Assembly: GCF_013409745.1 (NCBI RefSeq)
Contig: NZ_JACCBH010000001.1
Span: 1,178,001 to 1,242,000, forward strand
From: Microbacterium pseudoresistens
GTDB lineage: Bacteria; Actinomycetota; Actinomycetes; Actinomycetales; Microbacteriaceae
Reading direction: 5' to 3'
Length of the DNA stretch: 64,000 nt
Position 1 is the stretch's first letter; each line of letters opens with the position of its first letter. A model generated the notes under the pieces. It was not told the DNA's origin, ran no database searches, and was given only the letters and a program-made list of their open reading frames with translations. Below are positions 42,617 through 51,087 of the stretch, piece after piece. Made by a program: the position numbers and the translations under genes.

Positions 42617-42873
42617 TGTTGCGCACTCAGATCTCACTGACCGAAGAGGATCGACGCATCCTCGATGCCGAGTCGGCGCGCACCGGTCGATCGCTGTCCG
42701 CGCTGATCCGCGATGCCGTCACGCGGACCTATGGCTCCCGGACGGACGTGAAAGCGGATGTTCAGGCGATCGACGCCGCGTTGGGAGCATGGCGCGACCG
42801 GGATGTGGATGGCGCGGAGTACGTCGAGATCCTCCGCTCCGGCGAGCGGCTCCACGAGGCCCAGACGAAGTGA
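42616..42873 (+). CDS. Ribbon-helix-helix antitoxin (second pair)
   Basis: The 85-residue protein starts MLRTQISLTEEDRRILDAES, an RHH strand and helix, with ARTGRSLSALIRDAVTRTYG as the second helix. The acidic C-terminus (DRDVDGAEYVEILRSGERLH) would bind the toxin. The start is ATG 42616, the leaderless position. It overlaps the toxin gene by 4 bases (GTGA). Confidence 0.85.
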   Translation: MLRTQISLTEEDRRILDAESARTGRSLSALIRDAVTRTYGSRTDVKADVQAIDAALGAWRDRDVDGAEYVEILRSGERLHEAQTK

Positions 42874-43247
42874 GCGTTCTGGTCGATACATCGGTGCTCA
42901 TCGATGTGCTCCGTGGCGAAGCCGCCGCGGCAGAGGTCCTCCGTGACGCTCGCATGGACGGCCCGCTTCACGCCAGCGAGGTGACTCGGCTGGAAGTGCT
43001 CGCGGGCATGCGGACCGCAGAGGAGACCCGCACTCGCGCGTTGTTAGAGATCCTCGACTGGCGTCCGCTGGACGCACAGGTCGCCGAGGTAGCCGGTGAG
43101 CTCGGCAGACGATGGCTCCCAGGCAATCGCGGTATCGATGCCGCAGACCTGGCGATCGCGGCGACCGCCGTGCTTCTGGATGCGCCACTGCTCACGCGGA
43201 ACGTCAAGCACTTCCCCATGTTCGCAGGGCTTTCTGCGCCGTACTGA
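42870..43247 (+). CDS. vapC: PIN-domain toxin, VapC-like (second pair)
   Basis: The 125-residue PIN protein begins VSVLVDTSVLIDVLRGEAAA (first Asp), has HASEVTRLEVLAGMRTAEET with the conserved Glu, and IDAADLAIAATAVLLDAPLL followed by TRNVKHFPMF, holding the later acidic residues and typical ending. It starts at GTG in a GTGA overlap with the antitoxin stop. It lies about 1.2 kb downstream of the retron reverse transcriptase. The sequence differs clearly from the PIN toxin at 2010. Confidence 0.87.
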   Translation: MSVLVDTSVLIDVLRGEAAAAEVLRDARMDGPLHASEVTRLEVLAGMRTAEETRTRALLEILDWRPLDAQVAEVAGELGRRWLPGNRGIDAADLAIAATAVLLDAPLLTRNVKHFPMFAGLSAPY

Positions 43248-43294
43248 CCAAGGTTCTCGACGCGATCAGATCCGCTGATCTAGGCTCGCGAGGC

Positions 43295-43696
43295 ATGGCC
43301 CTCGTTGATCACCTCGGAATGACCGTAGAAGACGTCCCCGCCGCGACCGCGCAGTTCGATCCCGTGCTCACCGCGATGGGATACACGCGCCGCGACGCCG
43401 AGACCTCGGTGTCGTGGGACTGCGGCACCGAGACCGAGCTCATCCTGATGCCCGCTCGCGAAGAGGGCACCGGTCCCCACCGGCACGGCAGGGTCGGCTG
43501 GCAGCACCTCGCCTTCGAGGTCGGCTCCCGCGAGGAGGTCGATCGCCTGCACGCGATCGCGGTCGAGGCGGGCTGGACGGTCGTGCGCGAGCCGAAGACC
43601 TATCCGCGCTTCACCGAGCGCTACTACGCCTCGTTCGTGGAGGACGCCAACGGCATCCGCATCGAGTTCATGCACAACCCGCCGCGCGAGGCGTAG
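43295..43696 (+). CDS. Glyoxalase/bleomycin-resistance-fold (VOC) protein
   Basis: The 133-residue VOC protein starts MALVDHLGMTVEDVPAATAQ and includes GRVGWQHLAFEVGSREEVDR and YYASFVEDANGIRIEFMHNP, with the metal ligands of the fold (His 6, the late Glu). A TAGGCT element 8 bases upstream suggests a leaderless message. The substrate is unknown. Confidence 0.85.
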   Translation: MALVDHLGMTVEDVPAATAQFDPVLTAMGYTRRDAETSVSWDCGTETELILMPAREEGTGPHRHGRVGWQHLAFEVGSREEVDRLHAIAVEAGWTVVREPKTYPRFTERYYASFVEDANGIRIEFMHNPPREA

Positions 43697-43699
43697 CGG

Positions 43700-44080
43700 C
43701 TACTCGACGGCGCGGACCGTCAACTCCATGCCCATGGCGCGGTGATTGCTCACCGAGCACCATCCGTCGATGTGGGCCGCGACGACGCCGACATCGATCT
43801 GCGCCTGCTGGCCCGGCGGCACGCGATCCGAGCCGGTGCCGTTGTCGAAGACGAGGTCGTGGATCTGGTCACCCGTGTTCTCGAAGGTGACGACGAGCTC
43901 ATCGCCGACGGGCACCTCGATGACGTCGGGTACGAAGTGCATCCCCTGCACCGACACGGTCACCTCGGTGGTGTGCCCGGTCGGCTCGGCGTCGGGGCCG
44001 CTCGCGCATCCGCTGACGGCGAGGAGGGCGACGGCGAGAACTCCCGGGAGGGTGACGAGGCGACGAGGGGAACGGCTCAC
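43700..44080 (-). CDS. Cupredoxin-domain lipoprotein
   Basis: The 126-residue protein begins at GTG 44078-44080, 5 bases after GGAGG, with a lipoprotein signal (LPGVLAVALLAVSGC). The mature part is a blue-copper fold with type 1 ligands His in DQIHDLVFDN and Cys, His and Met in GWCSVSNHRAMGMEL. It is probably an extracytoplasmic electron carrier or copper binder. An ATG 13 codons upstream lacks a ribosome binding site. Confidence 0.85.
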   Translation of the reverse strand: MSRSPRRLVTLPGVLAVALLAVSGCASGPDAEPTGHTTEVTVSVQGMHFVPDVIEVPVGDELVVTFENTGDQIHDLVFDNGTGSDRVPPGQQAQIDVGVVAAHIDGWCSVSNHRAMGMELTVRAVE

Positions 44081-44160
44081 GGCAACCTCCGAAGTGATCG
44101 AGCGTCGTGGATCCATCTTCGCCCACTGACGCTGAGTGTCGCGCGCGCGGGTGAGCAGAC

Positions 44161-45084
44161 TCAGGCGAAGCGGATCGCGGCGCGCAGTCGCGTGCGCACG
44201 TCGAACAGCTCGGTGCCGCCCAGCACGCGTGAGCCCGGTGCGCCCGAGCGCAGCAGAGTTCCCAGGGCGCTGCGCCGCACGACCACCACGGGGATGCCGC
44301 GCCCACGGCCCAGCGGCATGACGGCGTCGCCGAGGTCGTCGTCGGGCAGCACGACGATCGCCCCGCCGAAGCGCACGCGGGCGGTGCGCGCGACGCCGCG
44401 GATCCGTCCGAGCAGGGCCGTGACCGGCGCCGGGCTCGTCACGTTCGCCCCCACGATCTCGCCGCCGCGGAAGCCCACGACGCCGCCGTAGTCCTCCGAG
44501 GCGACGCCGTACAGCCCCGACGAGCCGAGCACGACGTGATCGAGCTTGGTGGGGGCGCTCGCCGTCGCCCCGACGACGGTGGCCACGTCGTGCCAGGCGG
44601 TGAAGCCCATCCCCAGCTCGTCGATCATGAGCGCTGTCTCCTCCTCGGCCAGCGCGTCGGCGAGAAGTCGGCGCACTGCGCGCGGCAGCGTGCGTACGAA
44701 GGCCGCCGCATACGGATCGGGAACGGAGGCGGATCCCGCCCACTCGCGCACGAGGGCGAGGTAGCGCTCGCGATGCCACCGACCCGCCTCGCCGTATGAC
44801 TGCGCGCGCATTCGCGACCCGCGACGCGCAGCCGGGGCGTACGACCCGCTCCACCCGCTCGGGGCGGAGAATCCGTGCCCGCGGTCGTACCGCGCACGCT
44901 CGCCGGGGCTGCCGATCAGCTCCCACGCCCGCTGCACCTGGAGGAACACGGCCGCGTCGCCGCCGGTGTCGGGATGGGTCTCGCGCAGCCGGACCCGGTA
45001 GGCGCGCCGCAACCCGTCGTCGTCGATCGCGGCGTCGACGCCGAGCGCCTCGTACGCCGAGACCGAGAGCGGACTGTCGAACAC
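44161..45084 (-). CDS. J-domain (DnaJ-like) protein
   Basis: The 307-residue protein carries an N-terminal J domain: SAYEALGVDAAIDDDGLRRA with YRVRLRETHPDTGGD, the HPD motif that stimulates Hsp70. The rest (residues 85-307) is not a standard DnaJ zinc or substrate domain; GVVGFRGGEIVGANV and FGGAIVVLPDDDLGDAVMPL are its visible elements. It is probably a specialised co-chaperone found in related actinobacteria. Confidence 0.8.
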   Translation of the reverse strand: MFDSPLSVSAYEALGVDAAIDDDGLRRAYRVRLRETHPDTGGDAAVFLQVQRAWELIGSPGERARYDRGHGFSAPSGWSGSYAPAARRGSRMRAQSYGEAGRWHRERYLALVREWAGSASVPDPYAAAFVRTLPRAVRRLLADALAEEETALMIDELGMGFTAWHDVATVVGATASAPTKLDHVVLGSSGLYGVASEDYGGVVGFRGGEIVGANVTSPAPVTALLGRIRGVARTARVRFGGAIVVLPDDDLGDAVMPLGRGRGIPVVVVRRSALGTLLRSGAPGSRVLGGTELFDVRTRLRAAIRFA

Positions 45085-45162
45085 CGCACTCCCTCCGCCC
45101 GTCGCGCCTTCCAGGCTATCCCGTGCTTCGAGGCGTGGCGTGCCCCCTCGGCAACGGGCGGC

Positions 45163-45576
45163 TCAGCCGTCGAGCTGCCCGGCGCAGGGGCCGGAGGCGT
45201 CGAGCGCCCGGTACAGCGCCTCGGCGTCGAACACCGCACCCACGCCGGTGGAGGCGGAGGAGAGGGCGCTGCGCACCTGCGCGTACTCGGCGTCGCTGAA
45301 TCGCTCGCGGGCGTCGTCGTACGAGGGGAGCTCGATCGTCGCACCGTCGCCGTTCTTCACCGCATCCGCATCATCGGGCAGTGCGTCGCGCAGCGCATCC
45401 GGATCGGCAGCGAGGCCCGCGGCGGCCAGCTGCGCCATCGTCTCGTACGAAGCCTGGGCGAGCACATCGTCACACGAGACAGACGGCGCGGCGGTCGAGG
45501 AGCACGCGGTCAGGGCCACGGGGAGGGCGAGCGCGGAGAGGAGGAGTGCCGGCATCCGGTGTTCTCGAGCGAGCAT
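45163..45576 (-). CDS. Small secreted lipoprotein of unknown function
   Basis: The 137-residue protein has a signal peptide ending in lipobox LTAC (LLLSALALPVALTACSS). The mature part is acidic and Ala-rich with two Cys (VSCDD near its start, GPCAGQ near its end) that could pair. No family was recognised. Start: ATG at 45574-45576; a second Met 7 residues later is possible. Confidence 0.7.
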   Translation of the reverse strand: MLAREHRMPALLLSALALPVALTACSSTAAPSVSCDDVLAQASYETMAQLAAAGLAADPDALRDALPDDADAVKNGDGATIELPSYDDARERFSDAEYAQVRSALSSASTGVGAVFDAEALYRALDASGPCAGQLDG

Positions 45577-45708
45577 GCGTGCAGTCTAGGCGCGCAGATG
45601 CAAGAACGGTTGACGCGGGAAACCCCCTGCGCCCCGCACCTTGCGCCGAGCCGAGCGGCGCGGATTCCGCGCGTAGACTGGAGCGGAAACCCCTTCAGAG
45701 GATCGACC

Positions 45709-46377
45709 ATGCCCACTGCCGCCTCCCGGACGTTCAGCGTGCGCCACGCACAGCTCGCGCGCGCCCTCTTCGCCGCGATCGCGGCGGTCATGATCACCTT
45801 CTCGCCCGACCACTCGGCCGCCGTGGGCCTGGCCGTCTTCAGCGGGTTCGCGCTGTCGACTGCTCTGCTGCTCGCGCTCGCCGCCTGGCTCGTCGCGAGC
45901 CCCGGCGGGCGCTGGCCCTACGTGCTGCTCGCCGCGATCGGCTTCCTCGCCGGCATGGCGAGCGGTGTGGCGATCTGGCGCACGACGGTGCTGTTCTTCG
46001 TCGTCGTGATCGCGTGGGGCGCGCTCAGCGGACTCGTCGAGCTGCTTGCGGGCCTGCGTGCCCGAAAGGCGGCCCTGGCCGCGGGGCAGCCGACCGATGT
46101 CGCACGCGATCACATCCTCGTCGGGGTCTTCGGGCTGCTGCTGGCCGTGGCCGTCGCCGTCGTGCCGGCCCAGTACGCGTGGGGCTACACGATCGAGGGC
46201 GCCGGCGACTTCGTGCTCACCGGCATCACCCTCGCGGTCGGCATCTTCGGTCTCTACGCCGCGTTCGTCGCCGTGTTCCTCGGGATCGCCGGCCTCTCGC
46301 CGCGCGCGGCGGCATCGTCCGCGGTCGAGGATGCGGATGCCGCCGCCACGACCGCCGAACGAGGAGGTGTCGCGTGA
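45709..46377 (+). CDS. Multi-span membrane protein of unknown function
   Basis: The 222-residue protein has about six membrane segments, including ALFAAIAAVMITFSPDHSAA, VLLAAIGFLAGMASGVAIWR, VLFFVVVIAWGALSGLVELL and DHILVGVFGLLLAVAVAVVP. It resembles actinobacterial HdeD/DUF308-type acyl-chain-like membrane proteins by layout only. A TAGACT -10 about 31 bases upstream would give a short leader. It is coupled to the next gene by GTGA. Confidence 0.7.
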   Translation: MPTAASRTFSVRHAQLARALFAAIAAVMITFSPDHSAAVGLAVFSGFALSTALLLALAAWLVASPGGRWPYVLLAAIGFLAGMASGVAIWRTTVLFFVVVIAWGALSGLVELLAGLRARKAALAAGQPTDVARDHILVGVFGLLLAVAVAVVPAQYAWGYTIEGAGDFVLTGITLAVGIFGLYAAFVAVFLGIAGLSPRAAASSAVEDADAAATTAERGGVA

Positions 46378-46763
46378 CCGACAAGCCCACCCGTCGCGAG
46401 CTGCTGCGCCCGCTGCATCTGCTCGGCATCGGCTTCGCCTGCGGCGCCTTCGCCGCTGTCGTAACGCTCATCTCCACGGGCGCCTTCACCTCGCGCGTCG
46501 TCAACGCGGTCGCGCACGGCACCTACACCGGGCTCACGCCCTGGGGGCTCGCGCTGGTCGTCGGCGGCGGCGCATTCATCGTGACGCTGCTCCTGCTCGC
46601 GATGCTCATGCTCGCCGTCGATCCCGCGCAGGTCGTCAAGACCGTGGATCGCCCCGTGCTCTACGCCGAGGAGCCCGACGCGGCCGGATCCGAGACGACG
46701 GGCGCCGCAGACGGTGCGGCCGATCGCCCCACCGAGCCGGGCGACGATTCCACCGCTCGCTGA
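46374..46763 (+). CDS. Small two-span membrane protein
   Basis: The 129-residue protein starts VTDKPTRRELLRPLHLLGIG at a GTG overlapping the previous stop, with GAGGAGG upstream. It has two membrane segments (GIGFACGAFAAVVTLISTGA and WGLALVVGGGAFIVTLLLLA) and an acidic Thr-rich tail. It forms a two-gene operon with the preceding membrane protein. Function unknown. Confidence 0.7.
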   Translation: MTDKPTRRELLRPLHLLGIGFACGAFAAVVTLISTGAFTSRVVNAVAHGTYTGLTPWGLALVVGGGAFIVTLLLLAMLMLAVDPAQVVKTVDRPVLYAEEPDAAGSETTGAADGAADRPTEPGDDSTAR

Positions 46764-46793
46764 CGCATCCCATCCGCGAGAGCGCTGCGCCCG

Positions 46794-48185
46794 TCAGCGG
46801 GCAAGGCGCTCGGCGAGACCGGTGTACGTTGCCGGGGTGAGCGCGAGCAGCCGCTGCTTCGCGGCATCTCCGATGTCGAGCCCCTGCACGAACTCGACCA
46901 GCTCGGCGGCTCCCACGCGGTGCCCGCGGGTGAGATCCTTCAGCAGAGCGTAGGGGTCGGTGATCGTCGAGCGGCCTGCGACGACCTCGGCGCGGATGAC
47001 CGTCTGGATCGCCTCGGCCAGCACCTCCCAGTTGCCGTCGAGGTCGGCGAGCAGCACGTCGCGGGCGAGGGAGATCTCATCCAGCCCGCGGCGCAGGTTG
47101 TCCAGCGCGAGCAGGGAGTGTCCGAGAGCGACGCCGATGTTGCGCTGGGTCGTGGAGTCGGTGAGGTCGCGCTGCATTCGGCTGGTGACGAGGGTCTGCG
47201 ACAGGGTCGCGAGCAGGCCGCCGGAGATCTCGAGGTTCGCCTCGGCGTTCTCGAAGCGGATCGGGTTGATCTTGTGCGGCATCGTCGACGACCCGGTCGC
47301 CCCCGCCACGGGGATCTGCGTGAAGTAGCCGATCGAGATGTAGGTCCAGATGTCGGTGGCGAGATTGTGCAGGATGCCGCCCGCGTGCCGGATGCGGTCG
47401 TACAGCTCGACCTGCCAGTCGTGCGACTCGATCTGCGTGGTGAGCCCGTTGAAGTCTAGTCCGAGCCCCTCGATGTACGCACGCGAGATCCCCGGCCAGT
47501 CGGCGTCGGGTTCGGCCGACAGGTGCGCCGACCACGTGCCGGTCGCCCCGGAGAACTTCGCGAGGTACTCGGAGGCCGAGATCCGCTCGCGCACGCGCTC
47601 CAGGCGTGAGGCGAACACGGCGAGCTCCTTGCCCATCGTCGTGGGGGTCGCGGGCTGGCCGTGCGTGCGCGACAGCATCGCCGCATCCGCGTGCTCGGCG
47701 CCCAGCGTCCGCAGTTTCGCGATCACCGCATCCAGTGCGGGCAGCCACACCCCCTGCACGGCGCGTTGCACGGTGAGGGCGTACGAGGCGGAGTTGATGT
47801 CTTCGCTCGTGCACGCGAAGTGCGTGAGCTCCGCCACGGCGTCCAGGCCCAGGGTGGAGAGCCGGTCGCGCACGAGGTACTCGATCGCTTTGACATCGTG
47901 CCGTGTGACGGCCTCCTTCTCGGCGAGCCAGTCGATCTCGGCCTGCCCGAACTCGCGGTACAGCCCGCGCAGGCGCTCCTTGTCGGCGTCGGCGAGCGGT
48001 GCCGTGCCGAACAGCGAACGGTCGGTGAGGGCGATCAGCCACTCGACCTCGACCTCGACGCGCGCGCGGTTGAGCCCCGCCTCGGAGAGGTAGTCGGCGA
48101 GCGGCGAGACGGCGGCGCGGTAGCGGCCGTCGAGCGGGCTCAGCGGCTGGTCGGGCAGAGCGGGGAGCGCGGGCTGGGAAGTCAG
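46794..48185 (-). CDS. purB: Adenylosuccinate lyase, apparently starting at CTG
   Basis: The 463-residue enzyme acts twice in purine synthesis (SAICAR to AICAR, adenylosuccinate to AMP). Signature: GSSTMPHKINPIRFENAEAN with the mobile-loop Ser, TSEDINSASY and SRTHGQPATPTTMGKE. The N-terminal PLSPLDGRYRAAVSPL is essential to the family and lies upstream of the first GTG (47873). In this stretch the only sensible initiator is CTG 48183-48185, 6 bases after AAGGAGG; no ATG, GTG or TTG exists in frame back to the stop. Confidence 0.92.
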   Translation of the reverse strand: MTSQPALPALPDQPLSPLDGRYRAAVSPLADYLSEAGLNRARVEVEVEWLIALTDRSLFGTAPLADADKERLRGLYREFGQAEIDWLAEKEAVTRHDVKAIEYLVRDRLSTLGLDAVAELTHFACTSEDINSASYALTVQRAVQGVWLPALDAVIAKLRTLGAEHADAAMLSRTHGQPATPTTMGKELAVFASRLERVRERISASEYLAKFSGATGTWSAHLSAEPDADWPGISRAYIEGLGLDFNGLTTQIESHDWQVELYDRIRHAGGILHNLATDIWTYISIGYFTQIPVAGATGSSTMPHKINPIRFENAEANLEISGGLLATLSQTLVTSRMQRDLTDSTTQRNIGVALGHSLLALDNLRRGLDEISLARDVLLADLDGNWEVLAEAIQTVIRAEVVAGRSTITDPYALLKDLTRGHRVGAAELVEFVQGLDIGDAAKQRLLALTPATYTGLAERLAR

Positions 48186-48271
48186 GGGAGTCCTCCTTAT
48201 CGGGGCGCCCTCGGCGCCGGTGGCCGGATCGCGGATTCGGCGGGCGGATCAGGCCGCAAGCCGCTCTTCGA

Positions 48272-48805
48272 TCATACCGAGCGGCGCCGACCGGCCTCTC
48301 CCGAGAGCGGGGCGGCGCGCAGCGCGGGCTCGAGCTGGCGGAACAGCGCATGCACCGCGCCCTCGATGACCGACAGCACCTCGTCGAAGGTGCGCGCATC
48401 GGCGTAATAGGGGTCGAACACGTCGAGCTCTCGTGCACTGTGATCGAACGACAGCAGTAGCGACACCTTGCCCTCCTCGGATTCGTCGCGCGCCCACTGG
48501 CGCAGGCTCCGCTCATGCGTGCGATCCAGGGCGATGACGAGGTCGTTCTCGGCGAAGGAGTCGTAGGTGAACTGCCGTGCGCGGTGCTGCGACCCGTCGT
48601 AGCCGCGGCGGGTGAGGGCATCGAGCGTGCGGGCATCGGCGCGTTCGCCGACGTGCCAGTCGCCCGTGCCCGCGCTGGAGGAGAGCACGCGATCGCCGAG
48701 GCCGTGCGCGGTCGCGATGTCGCGCAGCACCGCCTCCGCCATCGGTGAGCGGCAGATGTTGCCCGTGCACACGAAGATGACGCGGAACCGGTCCGTCTCG
48801 GTCAT
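48272..48805 (-). CDS. Low-molecular-weight protein tyrosine phosphatase
   Basis: The 177-residue protein has the LMWPTP P-loop VIFVCTGNICRSPMAEAVLR near the start, and the late acid region ELDVFDPYYADARTFDEVL with the general-acid Asp. It should dephosphorylate tyrosine or arginine residues. The start at ATG 48803-48805, with AGGA upstream, is preferred to a longer frame. Four imperfect tandem repeats lie just upstream. Confidence 0.9.
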   Translation of the reverse strand: MTETDRFRVIFVCTGNICRSPMAEAVLRDIATAHGLGDRVLSSSAGTGDWHVGERADARTLDALTRRGYDGSQHRARQFTYDSFAENDLVIALDRTHERSLRQWARDESEEGKVSLLLSFDHSARELDVFDPYYADARTFDEVLSVIEGAVHALFRQLEPALRAAPLSGEAGRRRSV

Positions 48806-48813
48806 GGACTCAT

Positions 48814-48883
48814 CCTGCCGCACAGTGTCAACCTGCTGCACAGAGTTTTCCTGTCGCACGAGTCAACCTGTCGCATCGGGTTT
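48814..48883. repeat. Four imperfect tandem repeats upstream of the phosphatase gene
   Basis: Units start at 48814, 48832, 48850 and 48867 and are 18, 18, 17 and 17 bases long, each beginning CCTG(C/T)(C/T)GCA and ending in a short T/A tract (as GTGTCAA or AGTTTT). On the minus strand they contain TTGACA- and TTGACT-like hexamers. They lie between the phosphatase start and the divergent small gene at 48994. Confidence 0.5.
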
Positions 48884-48993
48884 CGGGTCCGGATGCCGAA
48901 GGTCTTCCTCCCCAGGGCCGTGCTGGTCGCGGACTGTTCACCGGTGGTGCGATCCGGCCCCCGCGCTGCGGACGGATGCGCGAACGTACTGCC

Positions 48994-49248
48994 ATGGCAT
49001 ACTCCTTCCTCCCCGATGAGCCCTCGTCCGCCGCCGCCTGGTCCGTCTTCGAAGCGCGCCGGCTGCTCTCCGGCGCCGTGGAGCGGCTCGAGCAGAACGG
49101 CCAGGAGCTCATCCGGCTCGCGGAAGACACCCACTGGCATTCCAAGGGCATCGCCGCGCTCAACCGGTCGCTCTCCGCACGCTCGCACGATCTGGCGTAC
49201 ATCGCCATGCGCGTGGGCGTCGCGGCCGAAGAACTGCCGGTGCTGTGA
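48994..49248 (+). CDS. Small helical protein, possible WXG100-like partner
   Basis: The 84-residue protein starts MAYSFLPDEPSSAAAWSVFE and is helical, with THWHSKGIAALNRSLSARSH in the middle. Its size and its place just before a larger hydrolase resemble ESX/WXG100-like pairs, although a clear WxG is not present (HWHSKG lies at the turn position). It is a weak match; function unknown. Confidence 0.55.
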   Translation: MAYSFLPDEPSSAAAWSVFEARRLLSGAVERLEQNGQELIRLAEDTHWHSKGIAALNRSLSARSHDLAYIAMRVGVAAEELPVL

Positions 49249-49305
49249 TGCCCGCCATCGACACGCAAGGGATCGCCGCGGGCGGTCGGGAGGAAAGGAC
49301 CATGG

Positions 49306-50589
49306 ATGAGTGACATCGACATCTCGCACGGCGGGGCGATCGCCGTCGACACCGAGGTGCTGCGCGAGACGTCGTGGCGCATCCGCACCATGACCGACGA
49401 ACTCGCGCGCGTCGAGAGAGATCTGCGCTGCGTGCCGGGTGTGCTCGACGGCACCCGGCTCGAGCTCGGCGGCCTGGCGGAGCAGACCGCCGCCCTGCAC
49501 GACCTGGTGGCCGAGCTCGACAACGATGCGACGGGCACGCTGTTCCTCGCCGACGCGTACGAGATCGCCGAGATCCGGGCACGGGCCGCGTTGCTGGCCT
49601 CGTCGGATCCGGACGAGGCGCAGGCGCTCCTTCGCGATGCCGACCGGCTCGCGACGAGGAATCCCGCGGCGGGCGTGGGGGCTGAGCACCTGATCCGGGC
49701 CTGGCGCGACAGCGCGTCGGCGGGGTTCATCGACCAAACCCGGTGGGCGACGCTCCTCGGTACGGCCGGACCGCAGACTGCGGGCATGGTCGCAGCGTCG
49801 CTCGTGAGCATGATCAGAGGGCTCGGCAAGGGCGCGATCCCGGCCGGCACACGCCTGGCACCAGCCGAGCACAGGGTCACGATCAGGCCGATGCGGGTGA
49901 AGGGCCCCTCGGGGCCGCCCGCCGGTCTCGAAGACGCGCTGGAGCGCATCCCGTCCGAGGGCGACGCGCAGGTGCGCGTGGAGACCTACCGGATGCCGGA
50001 CGGCGCGACCCGCTACCTCCTCTACGCCGGCGGCACGCGTCTGGGTCTCGACGGCACCGAGCCGTGGGACATGACCTCGAACACCGAGCTGTACCTCGAC
50101 CGCACTGAGTCGGCGTCGTACCGGGCGACGATCGACGCGCTGCATGCGGCCGGCGCAGGGCCCGGAGACCGTATCGATGTCGTCGGCTATTCGCAGGGCG
50201 CGGCGATCGCGACCCATGTCGCACTGGCCGGCGAGTTCGAGGTCGGCACCGTCGTCACCTTCGGCAACCCGGTCGCCGCGGAGTTCCCCGACGACACGAT
50301 GAGCGTGGCGGTGCGGCACACCGACGATCTGGTCTCTACGCTCGCCGGGGGCGACCTGGGAGCGGGCACCGGGTCGCCCGACAGCATGGTCATCGAAGGC
50401 GTGGGCGACCCCGGGCAGGGTCTGCAGGACGTGCTGCTGGCCGCGCACATGCGCGACGCCTACGGTGACACGGCGGCGAAGGCGGACGCCTCGGGCGACC
50501 CGCGCATCGACGCCTTGCGGGAGCGCTTCGCCGAGCTCGATGAGGCCGTCGACATGGTCGCGACGGAGTACGTCGCGCGCCGCGAGTGA
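49306..50589 (+). CDS. Helical N-domain plus lipase-like alpha/beta-hydrolase protein
   Basis: The 427-residue protein has a helical N-terminal region (residues 1-110, with repeated heptad-like segments) and a C-terminal alpha/beta-hydrolase domain with nucleophile elbow VVGYSQGAAIATHVALAGEF, an Asp in HTDDLVSTL and a late His (LAAHMRDAY). The layout resembles actinobacterial hydrolases linked to type VII secretion-like proteins. GGGAGGAAAGGA precedes the ATG. The 57-base gap to the small gene upstream suggests one operon. No secretion motor genes are nearby. Confidence 0.7.
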   Translation: MSDIDISHGGAIAVDTEVLRETSWRIRTMTDELARVERDLRCVPGVLDGTRLELGGLAEQTAALHDLVAELDNDATGTLFLADAYEIAEIRARAALLASSDPDEAQALLRDADRLATRNPAAGVGAEHLIRAWRDSASAGFIDQTRWATLLGTAGPQTAGMVAASLVSMIRGLGKGAIPAGTRLAPAEHRVTIRPMRVKGPSGPPAGLEDALERIPSEGDAQVRVETYRMPDGATRYLLYAGGTRLGLDGTEPWDMTSNTELYLDRTESASYRATIDALHAAGAGPGDRIDVVGYSQGAAIATHVALAGEFEVGTVVTFGNPVAAEFPDDTMSVAVRHTDDLVSTLAGGDLGAGTGSPDSMVIEGVGDPGQGLQDVLLAAHMRDAYGDTAAKADASGDPRIDALRERFAELDEAVDMVATEYVARRE

Positions 50590-50625
50590 GCGCGCTCAGC
50601 CGCGGCGGAGGCAGCCGCTCGAGGC

Positions 50626-51027
50626 TCAGCGCCGGTTCTTCTTGCGCTGCGGACGAAGGATGGCGCCGAAGACCGCGTTGATGATCGCGATGATCAGCGC
50701 CGCGACCACGCCCCACCAGAAGTGGTCCACGTGCAGGCCCCACCCGAACATCCCCGTGATCACGGCGGTCAGCCACAGCAGGAAGCCGTTGATGACGAGG
50801 GAGATGAGTCCGAGGGTGAGGATGTACAGCGGGATCGCCACGATCTTGACCACCGTGCCGACGATCGTGTTCACGAGCGCGAAGATCGCGCCCACGACGA
50901 GAAGCGTGAGCACGAGCTGCAGCGTCTCGCCGGGGGCGAACGGGGTGATGCCCACCTGCAGGATCGGGATGAGCGTCACGACCCAGATGGCGAAGGCATT
51001 GATGACGACGCGGATGAGGAATCTCAT
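50626..51027 (-). CDS. Phage holin family/DUF-type four-span membrane protein
   Basis: The 133-residue protein has four hydrophobic segments with short loops: VINAFAIWVVTLIPILQVGI, LVLTLLVVGAIFALVNTIVG, PLYILTLGLISLVINGFLLW and WGVVAALIIAIINAVFGAIL. It matches the phage-holin-family IV type (PF04020) common in chromosomes, not a prophage. It has a basic C-terminal end RPQRKKNRR. Function unknown. Confidence 0.8.
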   Translation of the reverse strand: MRFLIRVVINAFAIWVVTLIPILQVGITPFAPGETLQLVLTLLVVGAIFALVNTIVGTVVKIVAIPLYILTLGLISLVINGFLLWLTAVITGMFGWGLHVDHFWWGVVAALIIAIINAVFGAILRPQRKKNRR

Positions 51028-51087
51028 GGTGTGCCCAGTCTCGCACGCGGTCGTGGGAGCTGTCGCAAGATCTGCGACGATCCAGGG

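Noticed and set aside
50626..51027. Prophage holin
   Set aside because: The protein is a chromosomal PF04020-type four-span membrane protein with no phage genes around it.
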